Below are positions 1 to 7,558 of a stretch of 64,000 nucleotides of DNA, piece after piece. The position numbers and the translations under genes are program-made. The notes beneath the pieces were generated by a model. That model was given only the letters and a program-made list of their open reading frames with translations. It did no database searches and was not told the DNA's origin. Position 1 is the stretch's first letter, and each line of letters begins with the position of its first letter. Origin of the DNA: Acidobacteriota bacterium. GTDB taxonomy: Bacteria; Acidobacteriota; Terriglobia; Terriglobales; SCQP01. Location of the stretch: assembly GCA_021789895.1 (NCBI GenBank), contig JAJYIU010000018.1:1-64000 (forward strand). The letters are read 5' to 3'.

Positions 1-99
1 CGCATTCTGGAACGGCTGCCAAACCATCCCATCAATCGCATTGCCGAACTCCTGCCCTGGAATCTGGCAACGGCAGAATCCAGCAATCCGCTAGCCTAA
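1..99 (+). CDS. IS66-family transposase (TnpC), C-terminal fragment cut by the window edge
   Basis: Frame 1 is open from the first base to a TAA at 97-99 and encodes 32 residues. They include LPNHPINRIAELLPWNL, which matches the C-terminal signature of IS66-type DDE transposases (HPINRxxELLPW). The rest of the gene lies outside the window, so whether the element is intact cannot be judged. The terminal repeat just downstream (ending at 127) supports the call. Confidence 0.8.
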   Translation, partial: RILERLPNHPINRIAELLPWNLATAESSNPLA

Positions 100-127
100 A
101 CTCGAACGGCCTTCAGCGGTCGCTTAC
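1..127 (+). mobile_element. Right end of an IS66-family insertion sequence
   Basis: The transposase C-terminus is followed by GGTCGCTTAC, ending at 127. IS66 elements typically start with GTAAGCG and end with CGCTTAC, so 127 is the probable outer edge. The next 8 bases (128-135) would be one copy of the usual 8-bp target duplication, but the left end is not visible. The 56-bp direct repeat starts 24 bp further on. Confidence 0.65.
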
Positions 128-151
128 ACACTACCTGGGAATCGGAGCAGA

Positions 152-207
152 GGTTTTAGAGCACCCCTTCGCTTTTTGCAAGCAAAATCGATGAATAATG
201 CGGGCTA
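152..207 (+). repeat. Left copy of a 56-bp direct repeat flanking the catabolic island
   Basis: Bases 152-207 recur at 27563-27618 in the same orientation with one mismatch (A158 versus G27569). Similarity stops at both edges. The repeat contains an imperfect dyad, TTTTGC-AA-GCAAAA. It could be an attachment-site duplication or the end of an unrecognised element; no integrase gene is present in the window. Confidence 0.75.
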
Positions 208-273
208 GCTCTTGCTATTTCAGAGGAATGTTATATCTTTATTGCTTGGCTGAAAAGGCGACTTGATCGCCCA

Positions 274-1539
274 TTACAAATCATGCTTATTATCCTCATT
301 TCGCCAGACAATTTGTCCATCGATAATGGTCATTACCACGCTATAGGTTTCGTCAAGCACCGTAAGATCAGCATGCATGCCCACGGCAAGGGAGCCTTTT
401 TGTTGTGCTAAACCAATCACGCGTGCGGGATTAATGGTGGCGCATTGCACAGCTTCGGTAATTGGTAAACCGGCCATTTGCACCATATTCTGAACGAGCA
501 CGTTCATCCTAGTGATACAGCCGGCCAGCATGCCGCTTCTAAGGCGGGATACTCCATTTTTGATTACGATATCTTGTCCGCGAATGTTATATGTCCACCC
601 GTCCGGCATGCCACAACCACGAACGTTATCCGTGACCACGACGACGCCCCGGGTGCCCTTACAGCGCAATAGAATCTTGATCAGGGCAGGATGCACATGG
701 ATACCGTCTGCGATCACCTCTGTCGTTACCGAATCCTCACTTAAAGCGGCGCCCAGGACTCCCGGCAATTCGTTGATTTCAGTCGTAGGATCGCCGATTT
801 GGCGGGTTGTAATTCCTTTCATGGCGTTATATGTGTGCACCACATGTGATGCACCGGCAAGAAACGCCGCAATCGTCTGCTCATAATTTGCCGCACTGTG
901 CCCAACCGAGACAATGAATTGTCGTTGGCGCAATTCTCGAATAAACTCGCAGGCTTCCGGCAATTCCGGCGCCACCATGACGATTTTAATCAGATCCGAG
1001 TACTTATCAAATTCTTTTAAATAGATCGAGCGTTCGCATTCCAAAGCGTTTACAACATACTCAGCCGGTTGCGCCCCCTTTTGGCCGGGTCCCAGAAATG
1101 TTCCCTCCAAATTAACACCCAATATTCGCGCCCCCTCCCGCTTTGTTTTTCGCCACTGGGCAAGACTGGACAGGGTTCGGAAGGTATCCTCCGGAGCAGC
1201 CGCCCGTGTGGAGGCAAGAAATGCGGTGGTGCCCGATTTCAGGCGATCTTGCGCCAACATATCGAAAGCCTCATCCGTCGCGTCCATAACATCATATCCA
1301 ACTGCGCCATGCACCAATAAGTCTATGAATCCCGGCGTGATCCAGCGATGGTCCATATTTAGCAATACATCGTTTTGATGGCGATTATATTCACTGGCTA
1401 ATCCTATCTCACTGATTACTCCCCGCGCTAGGCAGATATAGCCGCCTCGAATAATTTTCCAGGGTGTGATCAAATTGCCGTTCATCAACACTAAGCGCGA
1501 TACATCATAGTGGAATTCCGTCATCTTGTGGTTTCGCAT
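274..1539 (-). CDS. nagA: N-acetylglucosamine-6-phosphate deacetylase-like amidohydrolase
   Basis: The 421-residue protein has the NagA layout. Known NagA enzymes remove acetyl from GlcNAc-6-P to give glucosamine-6-P in the cytoplasm. Visible landmarks are the metal ligand Glu145 (NLEGT), His214 (SVGHS), His235 (VVHTYNAM), substrate-side IADGIHVH (277-283) and catalytic Asp304 (VVTDN). The N-terminal HxH metal motif is altered to LVH, so the first His is Leu75; E. coli NagA also lacks both of these His (Q, N) and uses one metal. It is the last gene of the leftward train, 61 bp after the TauE-like gene. The real substrate may be another N-acylated amino sugar. An internal start at Met6 is possible. 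Confidence 0.88.
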   Translation of the reverse strand: MRNHKMTEFHYDVSRLVLMNGNLITPWKIIRGGYICLARGVISEIGLASEYNRHQNDVLLNMDHRWITPGFIDLLVHGAVGYDVMDATDEAFDMLAQDRLKSGTTAFLASTRAAAPEDTFRTLSSLAQWRKTKREGARILGVNLEGTFLGPGQKGAQPAEYVVNALECERSIYLKEFDKYSDLIKIVMVAPELPEACEFIRELRQRQFIVSVGHSAANYEQTIAAFLAGASHVVHTYNAMKGITTRQIGDPTTEINELPGVLGAALSEDSVTTEVIADGIHVHPALIKILLRCKGTRGVVVVTDNVRGCGMPDGWTYNIRGQDIVIKNGVSRLRSGMLAGCITRMNVLVQNMVQMAGLPITEAVQCATINPARVIGLAQQKGSLAVGMHADLTVLDETYSVVMTIIDGQIVWRNEDNKHDL

Positions 1540-1600
1540 AATGTCGCCTTGTTTGCCGGCTTGCGGTAGCTGCTGCCCACGCCTGGGCCGGGTAATGCAA

Positions 1601-2530
1601 TTACTTGCTGCATAGATTGCAGGCTTGCGCTACAATAAGCCAGTGTTGAGTGATAATCCAGCCTTGGCTAAGAATTACATGATATGTCCTGAATAACATC
1701 CGAACGGCCAAATATCCCATCAGAATAGAAGCTAACAGCTTGATCCAACGGCTACGGCAACGGTTCATGAGACCGGCGCCGATGAGGGTGCCTATGCCGG
1801 TTCCAACCACTACTGGCCATAATAGATTGGACACCCGCAGCACCCTGCTCATATACGGGAAGAATGCGATAATCGAAGTAACCCCGATAATCAACCGGCT
1901 TGTTGCTACCGCCGGCTTTACCGGCACATTCATAAATTGATTCATAACTGCGATCATTAATATGCCGCTGCCGGCGCCGAGCACGGCGGCTATGGCGCCT
2001 CCCAACACCGCTATCGCCGCTCCAAATACCGGCCGACGCACCGCATATTCAACTTGGCTAGACGCAGCCTTATCCAAATAGCTCCCGTTAAATACGCGCA
2101 TCAGATTGGCCTGGGGATAGAATGAGAATTTGCCGGCATGAATCCGTTGATCGTCCATTTTTTGCGTAAGAAACCCTGCAATTGACAAATAACCTAAGAC
2201 TACGGCAAACAGCGCCGTTATCATCCACCCTTGCAGATATGGGATTAAAAAGCCGCCCAAAAGCGCGCCAACGCCCATAAATAATTGCAGGTATGTACCC
2301 AAGCGATAGTTGATCATGCCCTGCCTATGGTAAACCACCGTCCCCACAATGGATACCATAAGTGTGCAGACCAGACTTATACCCACAGCAATCTTGACCG
2401 GCAGTAGCAGCAATAATACGAGCATAGGAACGATAAAGACTCCACTACCGGCCCCCATACCACCCAGCACTCCCGACAATATACCTACTACTATCAGAAT
2501 ACTATTGGAATAAGCAGGTAGCATGAACAT
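1601..2530 (-). CDS. TauE/SafE-family membrane exporter
   Basis: A 309-residue polytopic inner-membrane protein with the two-fold internal repeat typical of TauE/SafE (DUF81) proteins. Each half carries a glycine-rich signature: GVLGGMGAGSGVFIVP near residues 19-34 and AVLGAGSGILMIAVMNQ in the second half. Eight or so hydrophobic segments are evident, with a more polar stretch near residues 120-160. Family members export small organic sulfonates or sulfite, but many are uncharacterised. Here it probably exports or imports a small anion from the catabolic pathway. It is followed 61 bp later by the NagA-like gene and preceded by a 199-bp gap in which no gene is evident. Confidence 0.85.
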   Translation of the reverse strand: MFMLPAYSNSILIVVGILSGVLGGMGAGSGVFIVPMLVLLLLLPVKIAVGISLVCTLMVSIVGTVVYHRQGMINYRLGTYLQLFMGVGALLGGFLIPYLQGWMITALFAVVLGYLSIAGFLTQKMDDQRIHAGKFSFYPQANLMRVFNGSYLDKAASSQVEYAVRRPVFGAAIAVLGGAIAAVLGAGSGILMIAVMNQFMNVPVKPAVATSRLIIGVTSIIAFFPYMSRVLRVSNLLWPVVVGTGIGTLIGAGLMNRCRSRWIKLLASILMGYLAVRMLFRTYHVILSQGWIITQHWLIVAQACNLCSK

Positions 2531-2729
2531 GAATTCCTTACTTTAATAACGGAAATATGGATTGCAAATTTGCATCAGAACTGCATGCGAGGTGCCATCC
2601 TCGGCGACTGAGAGCAAGTCGAGGATGCGGCCTGCCGGTTGCATCGATATCGGTTTCTGATCAGCCTATATTGCGCAATCAGATCGGCATGTTGGAACCC
2701 ATTGCGATGTACACTGGAAACATCAGCTG

Positions 2730-3701
2730 TCAAAGTCCGCTCCTTCCCGCGTTTCCCGGTGCGGCGGAAACGGTTTTGTTTCTGCCCCATTGCGGGGTGA
2801 CCAGGGCATTACCCAGAAATACCAGCCCGCCACCGCAAACCATTGGCCAGGTCAACGACTCATGTCCCAACAAGACCGCCATCAAAACGCCAAATAAAGG
2901 AGATAAATATAAGGACAATGCCGCCTGCCCCAATTCAACCTGGGACAGTGCGAAGAGAAAGAACGCCATGGCCAGCCCTTTGGAAAATACTCCTACTGTT
3001 ATCAGACCCAGCCAAGTATTCAACTGATAACCAGGGATGGTCGCCCATAATCCGGGACGCATCAGCGTGATGCCGAGAGCAAGCATCCCGGCCGATCCGA
3101 TCCAGGTGGGAAGCAGCACTTCCGGAGTGGTAAAACTATGTAGCAAGCGTTTGCTGATTGCGCTATACGCGGCCGAGGAGACGCAACTGACTAAAATCAC
3201 AAAATCACCAGCGGCATGTTCTAGCCGCAGGCCCCGGAAGCCCATTAAACGGGGTTCTGAAATGATTGCCGCTCCAGTGATTGCAACGGCGTAACTCGTC
3301 CAACGCGCGACCGTCATTTTCTCCTGTAATGCGATCCATCCCAGCACGGATGCAAAAATAGGGATGCTCAAACCAAGGATCGCGGCGTCAGCCGCCCCTG
3401 CATGGGCAATCCCCCACGCCAGCGTGGGGCCGGTCGCCATGGCACAGAGCATCGCGCCTAAAAACGGCAGCCGATGCTTGCGCTCGCAGATCACTTTTCC
3501 CAACCGCCAAAGCGAGTGAGAGCGTCCTGGCTGGCGGTAAAACAAAGGGAGAATGACGATGCCTGCCAACAAGTGCTCCCAGAACGGCAGCAACAGTGAG
3601 CCCACGGCGTCCACCGTCCACTTCATAGCTAAAAATTCTGAAGCGAAAAGAATATTCGCAATGATCAACAGCGCTGGGGCTGTAAATTGAGATCGCCTCA
3701 T
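2730..3701 (-). CDS. EamA-type (drug/metabolite) transporter
   Basis: A 323-residue protein of about ten hydrophobic helices arranged as two EamA repeats. The N-terminal half has the typical LASEFLAMKWTVD start, and the second half ends with a helix pair (LSPLFGVLMAVLLGHE, VCGGGLVFLGNALV). EamA proteins are inner-membrane exporters of amino acids and other metabolites. A second EamA gene (19466-20461) lies on the divergent arm of the same island, so each arm has its own. It is 34 bp downstream of the M24 peptidase gene and probably cotranscribed. The substrate cannot be inferred. Confidence 0.88.
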   Translation of the reverse strand: MRRSQFTAPALLIIANILFASEFLAMKWTVDAVGSLLLPFWEHLLAGIVILPLFYRQPGRSHSLWRLGKVICERKHRLPFLGAMLCAMATGPTLAWGIAHAGAADAAILGLSIPIFASVLGWIALQEKMTVARWTSYAVAITGAAIISEPRLMGFRGLRLEHAAGDFVILVSCVSSAAYSAISKRLLHSFTTPEVLLPTWIGSAGMLALGITLMRPGLWATIPGYQLNTWLGLITVGVFSKGLAMAFFLFALSQVELGQAALSLYLSPLFGVLMAVLLGHESLTWPMVCGGGLVFLGNALVTPQWGRNKTVSAAPGNAGRSGL

Positions 3702-3735
3702 GCGTTCCTTACAGTCGTTATCTCCTGCGGCAGAA

Positions 3736-4854
3736 TCATAATTCCAGGGGGAAACGGCTCAAGCATTCACACCCTTGCTCCGTCACCTGATACAGATTTT
3801 CCAGCCGAATACCGCCTTGCAGCGCGTCGTCATAAAGTCCCGGCTCTATGGCCAGTACTTCACCGGCTTCTAGGATTTGATTACTGCCGGGAATCAGCCA
3901 CGGCTGCTCTTGCTCTTCCAAGCCGATTCCGTGTCCGGCATGGTGATCAAACGAGCCTCGCGCCGGCTCGAAGTCGTCCAACCGAGCTAGACACTTGCGC
4001 CATATCGTGGCCGCTGGCGTCCCGGGACGAATCGAAGATTCCGCTTCGGCCAGCGCCTCGTTGACCACAGACCAAGCCTTCAGTTGCAGTCTAGTTGGTT
4101 GCGATGCCGCAAAAGTGCGACAAAGATCAGCGTAGTAACCGTTGTATTTAGGAAAAATGTCCAAGATGAATAAATCCCCAGGCGCAATCTGGCAGGAAGA
4201 TGGTTTCCCACCTTGCCGGGCGCGCCTTCCCACCGCAAAATCGCCCTGTAACGGCACTGCCGTACCGGCAGTCTGCACCACCGCTGCCTGAAAAGTGTTA
4301 AACACTTCCCACTCTGCTAATCCCGGCACGAATTGCGCACGCACTGCCTGATATCCGGCTTCAACCAATGCAATCGTGGCTTGAATGCAGGCAATCTCAT
4401 CAGGATCCTTACGACGCCGCATTTCCAGTAGTTGCGGCGTTATCTCAACCAAAGTAGCATTCGGCCATGTCCGTACAACGGCTTCCCAGACCGGCCTATC
4501 CGCCCCATGGTCGAGGCCGATGCGCTCGACCTTAGCCATGGCATTCAGTTCCTGCGCCAGCATGGCAGCAGCTTCTGTCTGCACCGTTTGAATCGAAATC
4601 ACGCGCTGAATCGAATAGGATTCATACACCCTGCAGATCTGCGCCGCAGTCCTTGCTGGCGTCTGGCTGGCGATTAAGACCGATTCGCGGTCCCGCCCAA
4701 GGATAAGGATCGAAGGATGTTGTTTCTCCAGCAATGATCCCGAAAAGTAATACACCAGAAAGGGTGAACGGATAATCGCAATATCTAATTCTTCCTTTTC
4801 CATCAGCGTCCGCAACCGGGCTTGTCTGGTCCTACAGCCTTCAATCGATAGCAT
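3736..4854 (-). CDS. M24-family metallopeptidase (Xaa-Pro aminopeptidase/creatinase-like)
   Basis: This has a creatinase-like N-terminal domain and a pita-bread M24 catalytic domain. All five dinuclear-metal ligands are visible: Asp in LFILDIFP, Asp in GYYADLC, His in AGHGIG, Glu in AIEPGLY and Glu in GIRLEN. It should therefore be an active cytoplasmic Xaa-Pro peptidase or related amide hydrolase. Three starts compete: 4899 overlaps the upstream SDR gene, 4863 has AAGGA abutting the ATG, and 4854 has GAAGGA nine bases upstream. I chose 4854 for its ribosome-binding site. In the island it may cleave a peptide or guanidino/amide-type substrate. Confidence 0.85.
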   Translation of the reverse strand: MLSIEGCRTRQARLRTLMEKEELDIAIIRSPFLVYYFSGSLLEKQHPSILILGRDRESVLIASQTPARTAAQICRVYESYSIQRVISIQTVQTEAAAMLAQELNAMAKVERIGLDHGADRPVWEAVVRTWPNATLVEITPQLLEMRRRKDPDEIACIQATIALVEAGYQAVRAQFVPGLAEWEVFNTFQAAVVQTAGTAVPLQGDFAVGRRARQGGKPSSCQIAPGDLFILDIFPKYNGYYADLCRTFAASQPTRLQLKAWSVVNEALAEAESSIRPGTPAATIWRKCLARLDDFEPARGSFDHHAGHGIGLEEQEQPWLIPGSNQILEAGEVLAIEPGLYDDALQGGIRLENLYQVTEQGCECLSRFPLEL

Positions 4855-4867
4855 GCGCCGCATTCCT

Positions 4868-5620
4868 TCAATAGGTGGCCCGGCCGCCACTGATGTCATA
4901 GCATTGCCCGGTTACAAACGAACAGTCTTCGGTGCAGAGAAAATGCACGACGGCGGCCACTTCCTCCGGTGTGCCCAGCCGCTGCATGGGAATACGCGCG
5001 GTCATATAGGCTACCTGCTCCGGGGTTAACTGTTCCAGAATCGCCGTGCGCACCACGGCGGGGCTAACCGCATTGATGCAGATGCGGTGTGTGGCCACCT
5101 CTTTCGCCAAAGACTTCGTCAATCCGATGAGCGCGGCTTTCGAAGCCGAATAGGCCGCCATGTTGGGATTCCCCTCCTTGCCGGCGATTGAGGCCACATT
5201 GACAATCCGTCCCCAGCCCCGACGCAACATCATCCGGATGGCTGCCCGGCTGCAATAGAATGGGCCGTCCAGATTGATGGATAAAACGCGGTGCCACTCC
5301 GCATCGCTCACTTCCGTGATCGGCGTCGCACGGCCCGCAATGCCGGCGTTGTTAACCATAATGTCAATCCCGCCGCACTGCGCCTCCAGGGTGTGCATCA
5401 TGGTTTCGACGCTGGCGGCCTGGCTTACGTCCACTTCGATGCCGATTGCCTGTAATCCCTCTCGCGATAGTGCCGACGCGCTGGTTTGGGCGGCGCTGGC
5501 GTCGATATCCGCCAAATAAACCCTGGCGTGATATTCCCCCAAACGCCGGGCGATCGCGTGGCCAATCCCGTGCGCGGCACCCGTCACGACCGCAATTTTC
5601 CCGTTCAGGTCCAGCCCCAT
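4868..5620 (-). CDS. SDR-family NAD(P)-dependent oxidoreductase
   Basis: A 250-residue classical short-chain dehydrogenase. It has the cofactor motif TGAAHGIG near residue 12, NNAG, Ser in VASIAGKEG and the catalytic Tyr-Lys in YSASK. The C-terminus, FVTGQCYDISGG, is typical. The longer reading frame begins with TTG, but that codon lies inside the GGGGAGG ribosome-binding site, so ATG at 5620 is the start. It most resembles 3-oxoacyl-reductase, 3-hydroxybutyrate or sugar/polyol dehydrogenases. It probably oxidises a hydroxyl intermediate of the island pathway. It sits between the M24 peptidase and the PLP enzyme genes. Confidence 0.9.
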   Translation of the reverse strand: MGLDLNGKIAVVTGAAHGIGHAIARRLGEYHARVYLADIDASAAQTSASALSREGLQAIGIEVDVSQAASVETMMHTLEAQCGGIDIMVNNAGIAGRATPITEVSDAEWHRVLSINLDGPFYCSRAAIRMMLRRGWGRIVNVASIAGKEGNPNMAAYSASKAALIGLTKSLAKEVATHRICINAVSPAVVRTAILEQLTPEQVAYMTARIPMQRLGTPEEVAAVVHFLCTEDCSFVTGQCYDISGGRATY

Positions 5621-5647
5621 ATTCCTCCCCAACAGCCCGCTTGAGAT

Positions 5648-6763
5648 TCAGCAAACCTTGCCGCGCGCAGCGACTCGAAATTGATCGCACACGCTGTCGT
5701 CCTCTATGCCGTACACGACTTCATGCATATTGATCGTTGCGCATACGTGATTTGGAATTATCGTTAGCGACTCTCCGATACGAAAATGACGCTTACACTG
5801 CCGGACATCGATTAATCCATGCTCCTCGTTCATGTGCAGAAATCGAGCTTCCGGAGCCTCCCGGATAAATCCGAAACCGTGCCCATCGCCGCTGAGCAGC
5901 CGGTCGCTGGAAAAAGTTTTGGAGCCGCCATCAATGACGATCTGGCCGTCTACGGCAGTACTGATCACGCTAACGCGGACGCTGGCGGCACATTCTTCGA
6001 TCCGTGCGGCGCCCAGGGAACAGGTGTTCATATCGTTAAAGATGTATGTCCCTGGCCGAATTTCGGTCACTTCGGGCATCAAATGAGAGAAATAAGCGGA
6101 CGGGGTGGAGCCACCGCTGATTTGATAATTCTCAAATCCATTCTGTTTGAGCATAGCTGCGATGGTGGCGACTCTTTCCCCAACTTCTAGGCTGCGGGAT
6201 CGTCTATTTTCGGCGTCGCCCCAAATATGACCGGGATAAATCATCACTCCTTTGAACGTCAAGCCGGGGAGGGACGCAACGCGTTGGCATAGTTCGATCA
6301 AGTCCTTCCCGCTCGCGATACCGCATCGGTGATAGCCCACGTCGGCTTCCACCATGGCGCCGATTTCACATCTCCCCGTCCGGGCAGCCGAAGACAGGCC
6401 CTGGGCTACTTCCAGGGAATCGAATGCCACCGTTATCCCGGCGGTTTGCGCCAGTTGCGCTAATCTTTTCAGCTTGATTGCCCCGCAAATTGGATACGCG
6501 ATTAAAATATCGTCGATTCCTGCCGCATGCATGATTTCGGCCTCGCCCAGCTTGGCCACAGTAATTCCGTGGGCCCCCAGCGACAGCTGCATCCGCGCCA
6601 ACTCGGGGATTTTGTGCGTCTTCGTATGCGGTCGTAGTGATAAACCGTATTGGCGGCAGTATTGGGCCATTCTTTTAAGGTTGGCTTGCATAATTTTCAG
6701 GTCGACGATGACCGCCGGCGTATCCAAATCGGTTATGTTTCGCGTTGCCATTTTTGCCGGCAT
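5648..6763 (-). CDS. D-threonine aldolase / D-serine dehydratase-like PLP enzyme (alanine-racemase fold)
   Basis: The protein has an N-terminal alanine-racemase-type barrel and a C-terminal metal-binding domain. The PLP lysine is the first Lys of RPHTKTHK (about Lys48). The C-terminal NHVCATIN carries the His and Cys that bind zinc or manganese in D-serine dehydratase and D-threonine aldolase. Family members act on D-3-hydroxyamino acids, either by retro-aldol cleavage or by dehydration to an enamine. The frame is open further upstream into the neighbouring SDR gene. The start at 6763 (or 6751) restores the usual length near 371 residues. Dehydration products would suit the RidA encoded on the other arm. 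Confidence 0.87.
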   Translation of the reverse strand: MPAKMATRNITDLDTPAVIVDLKIMQANLKRMAQYCRQYGLSLRPHTKTHKIPELARMQLSLGAHGITVAKLGEAEIMHAAGIDDILIAYPICGAIKLKRLAQLAQTAGITVAFDSLEVAQGLSSAARTGRCEIGAMVEADVGYHRCGIASGKDLIELCQRVASLPGLTFKGVMIYPGHIWGDAENRRSRSLEVGERVATIAAMLKQNGFENYQISGGSTPSAYFSHLMPEVTEIRPGTYIFNDMNTCSLGAARIEECAASVRVSVISTAVDGQIVIDGGSKTFSSDRLLSGDGHGFGFIREAPEARFLHMNEEHGLIDVRQCKRHFRIGESLTIIPNHVCATINMHEVVYGIEDDSVCDQFRVAARGKVC

Positions 6764-6803
6764 CAGCCTTGCGCCCTCTCCTGCATCACGCCTCCACCGC
6801 GGC

Positions 6804-7556
6804 TCAGGCCAATTGGCCTCCGTCCACGACCAGTGCATGCCCTGAAATATATTGCGCTTCCTTGGATAGAAGAAACAACGCAGGTCCCACCACGTCGGCC
6901 GGGCGCCCCAGCCGTCGTAAAGGCACTTGCCGTTCATATGCTCGTCGTCGGCGTGGATTGCTCCATACCTCGCGATTTAAGCCAGTGCAGATAAACCCCG
7001 GCGCCAATACATTCACACATATCCCATAGGAGCCCAACTCACGCGCCATTGTGCGGGCCAGCAGCACGACACCGGCTTTTGAGGCGTTGTAGGCTGCCAA
7101 TTCCGGCTCGCCAACGAACGCATTCGTGGACGCTAATAACAAGATGCGTCCGGATCTTTGATGAATCATCTCCTGTGCCACACGTTTTGAAACCAGATAA
7201 GAGCCATGCAAGTTGACACGCAGTGTTTCTTCCCACACTTCATGCGTCGTTTTCAGTAGCGATGCAAACTTCGCCACTCCCGCGGCATGTACTAAGGCAT
7301 CAATTCTATGCGCAAACCGCCGGGCTGTAGTCACCAGTCGCTCCACATCCTTGTCATTGGTGATATCGCCCATCACCGCAATAGCTCGCTTTGGATGTGC
7401 TAAGGTCCGATGCGTACGGCGCAGGGGCTCGCTTCCCAGATCGGCAAGAACTAAACTGGCGCCTTCGCGTGATAAGCCACCGGCAATTGCTCGACCGATA
7501 CTGCCTCCCGCCCCCGTAACTAAAATGCATTGCCCGTCATATTTCATCTGAGTCAT
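6804..7556 (-). CDS. SDR-family NAD(P)-dependent oxidoreductase
   Basis: A 250-residue classical SDR. It has TGAGGSIG near residue 14, an Asp after the second strand (VLADL) suggesting NAD preference, HAAG in place of NNAG, Ser in LLASTNA and YNASK for the catalytic Tyr and Lys. The C-terminus, YISGHALVVDGG, is typical. Its start lies 2 bp after the stop of the upstream hydrolase gene, implying translational coupling. It differs clearly in sequence from the other island SDR (4868-5620), so the pathway probably has two separate alcohol oxidation or ketone reduction steps. Confidence 0.9.
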   Translation of the reverse strand: MTQMKYDGQCILVTGAGGSIGRAIAGGLSREGASLVLADLGSEPLRRTHRTLAHPKRAIAVMGDITNDKDVERLVTTARRFAHRIDALVHAAGVAKFASLLKTTHEVWEETLRVNLHGSYLVSKRVAQEMIHQRSGRILLLASTNAFVGEPELAAYNASKAGVVLLARTMARELGSYGICVNVLAPGFICTGLNREVWSNPRRRRAYERQVPLRRLGRPADVVGPALFLLSKEAQYISGHALVVDGGQLA

Positions 7557-7558
7557 AT

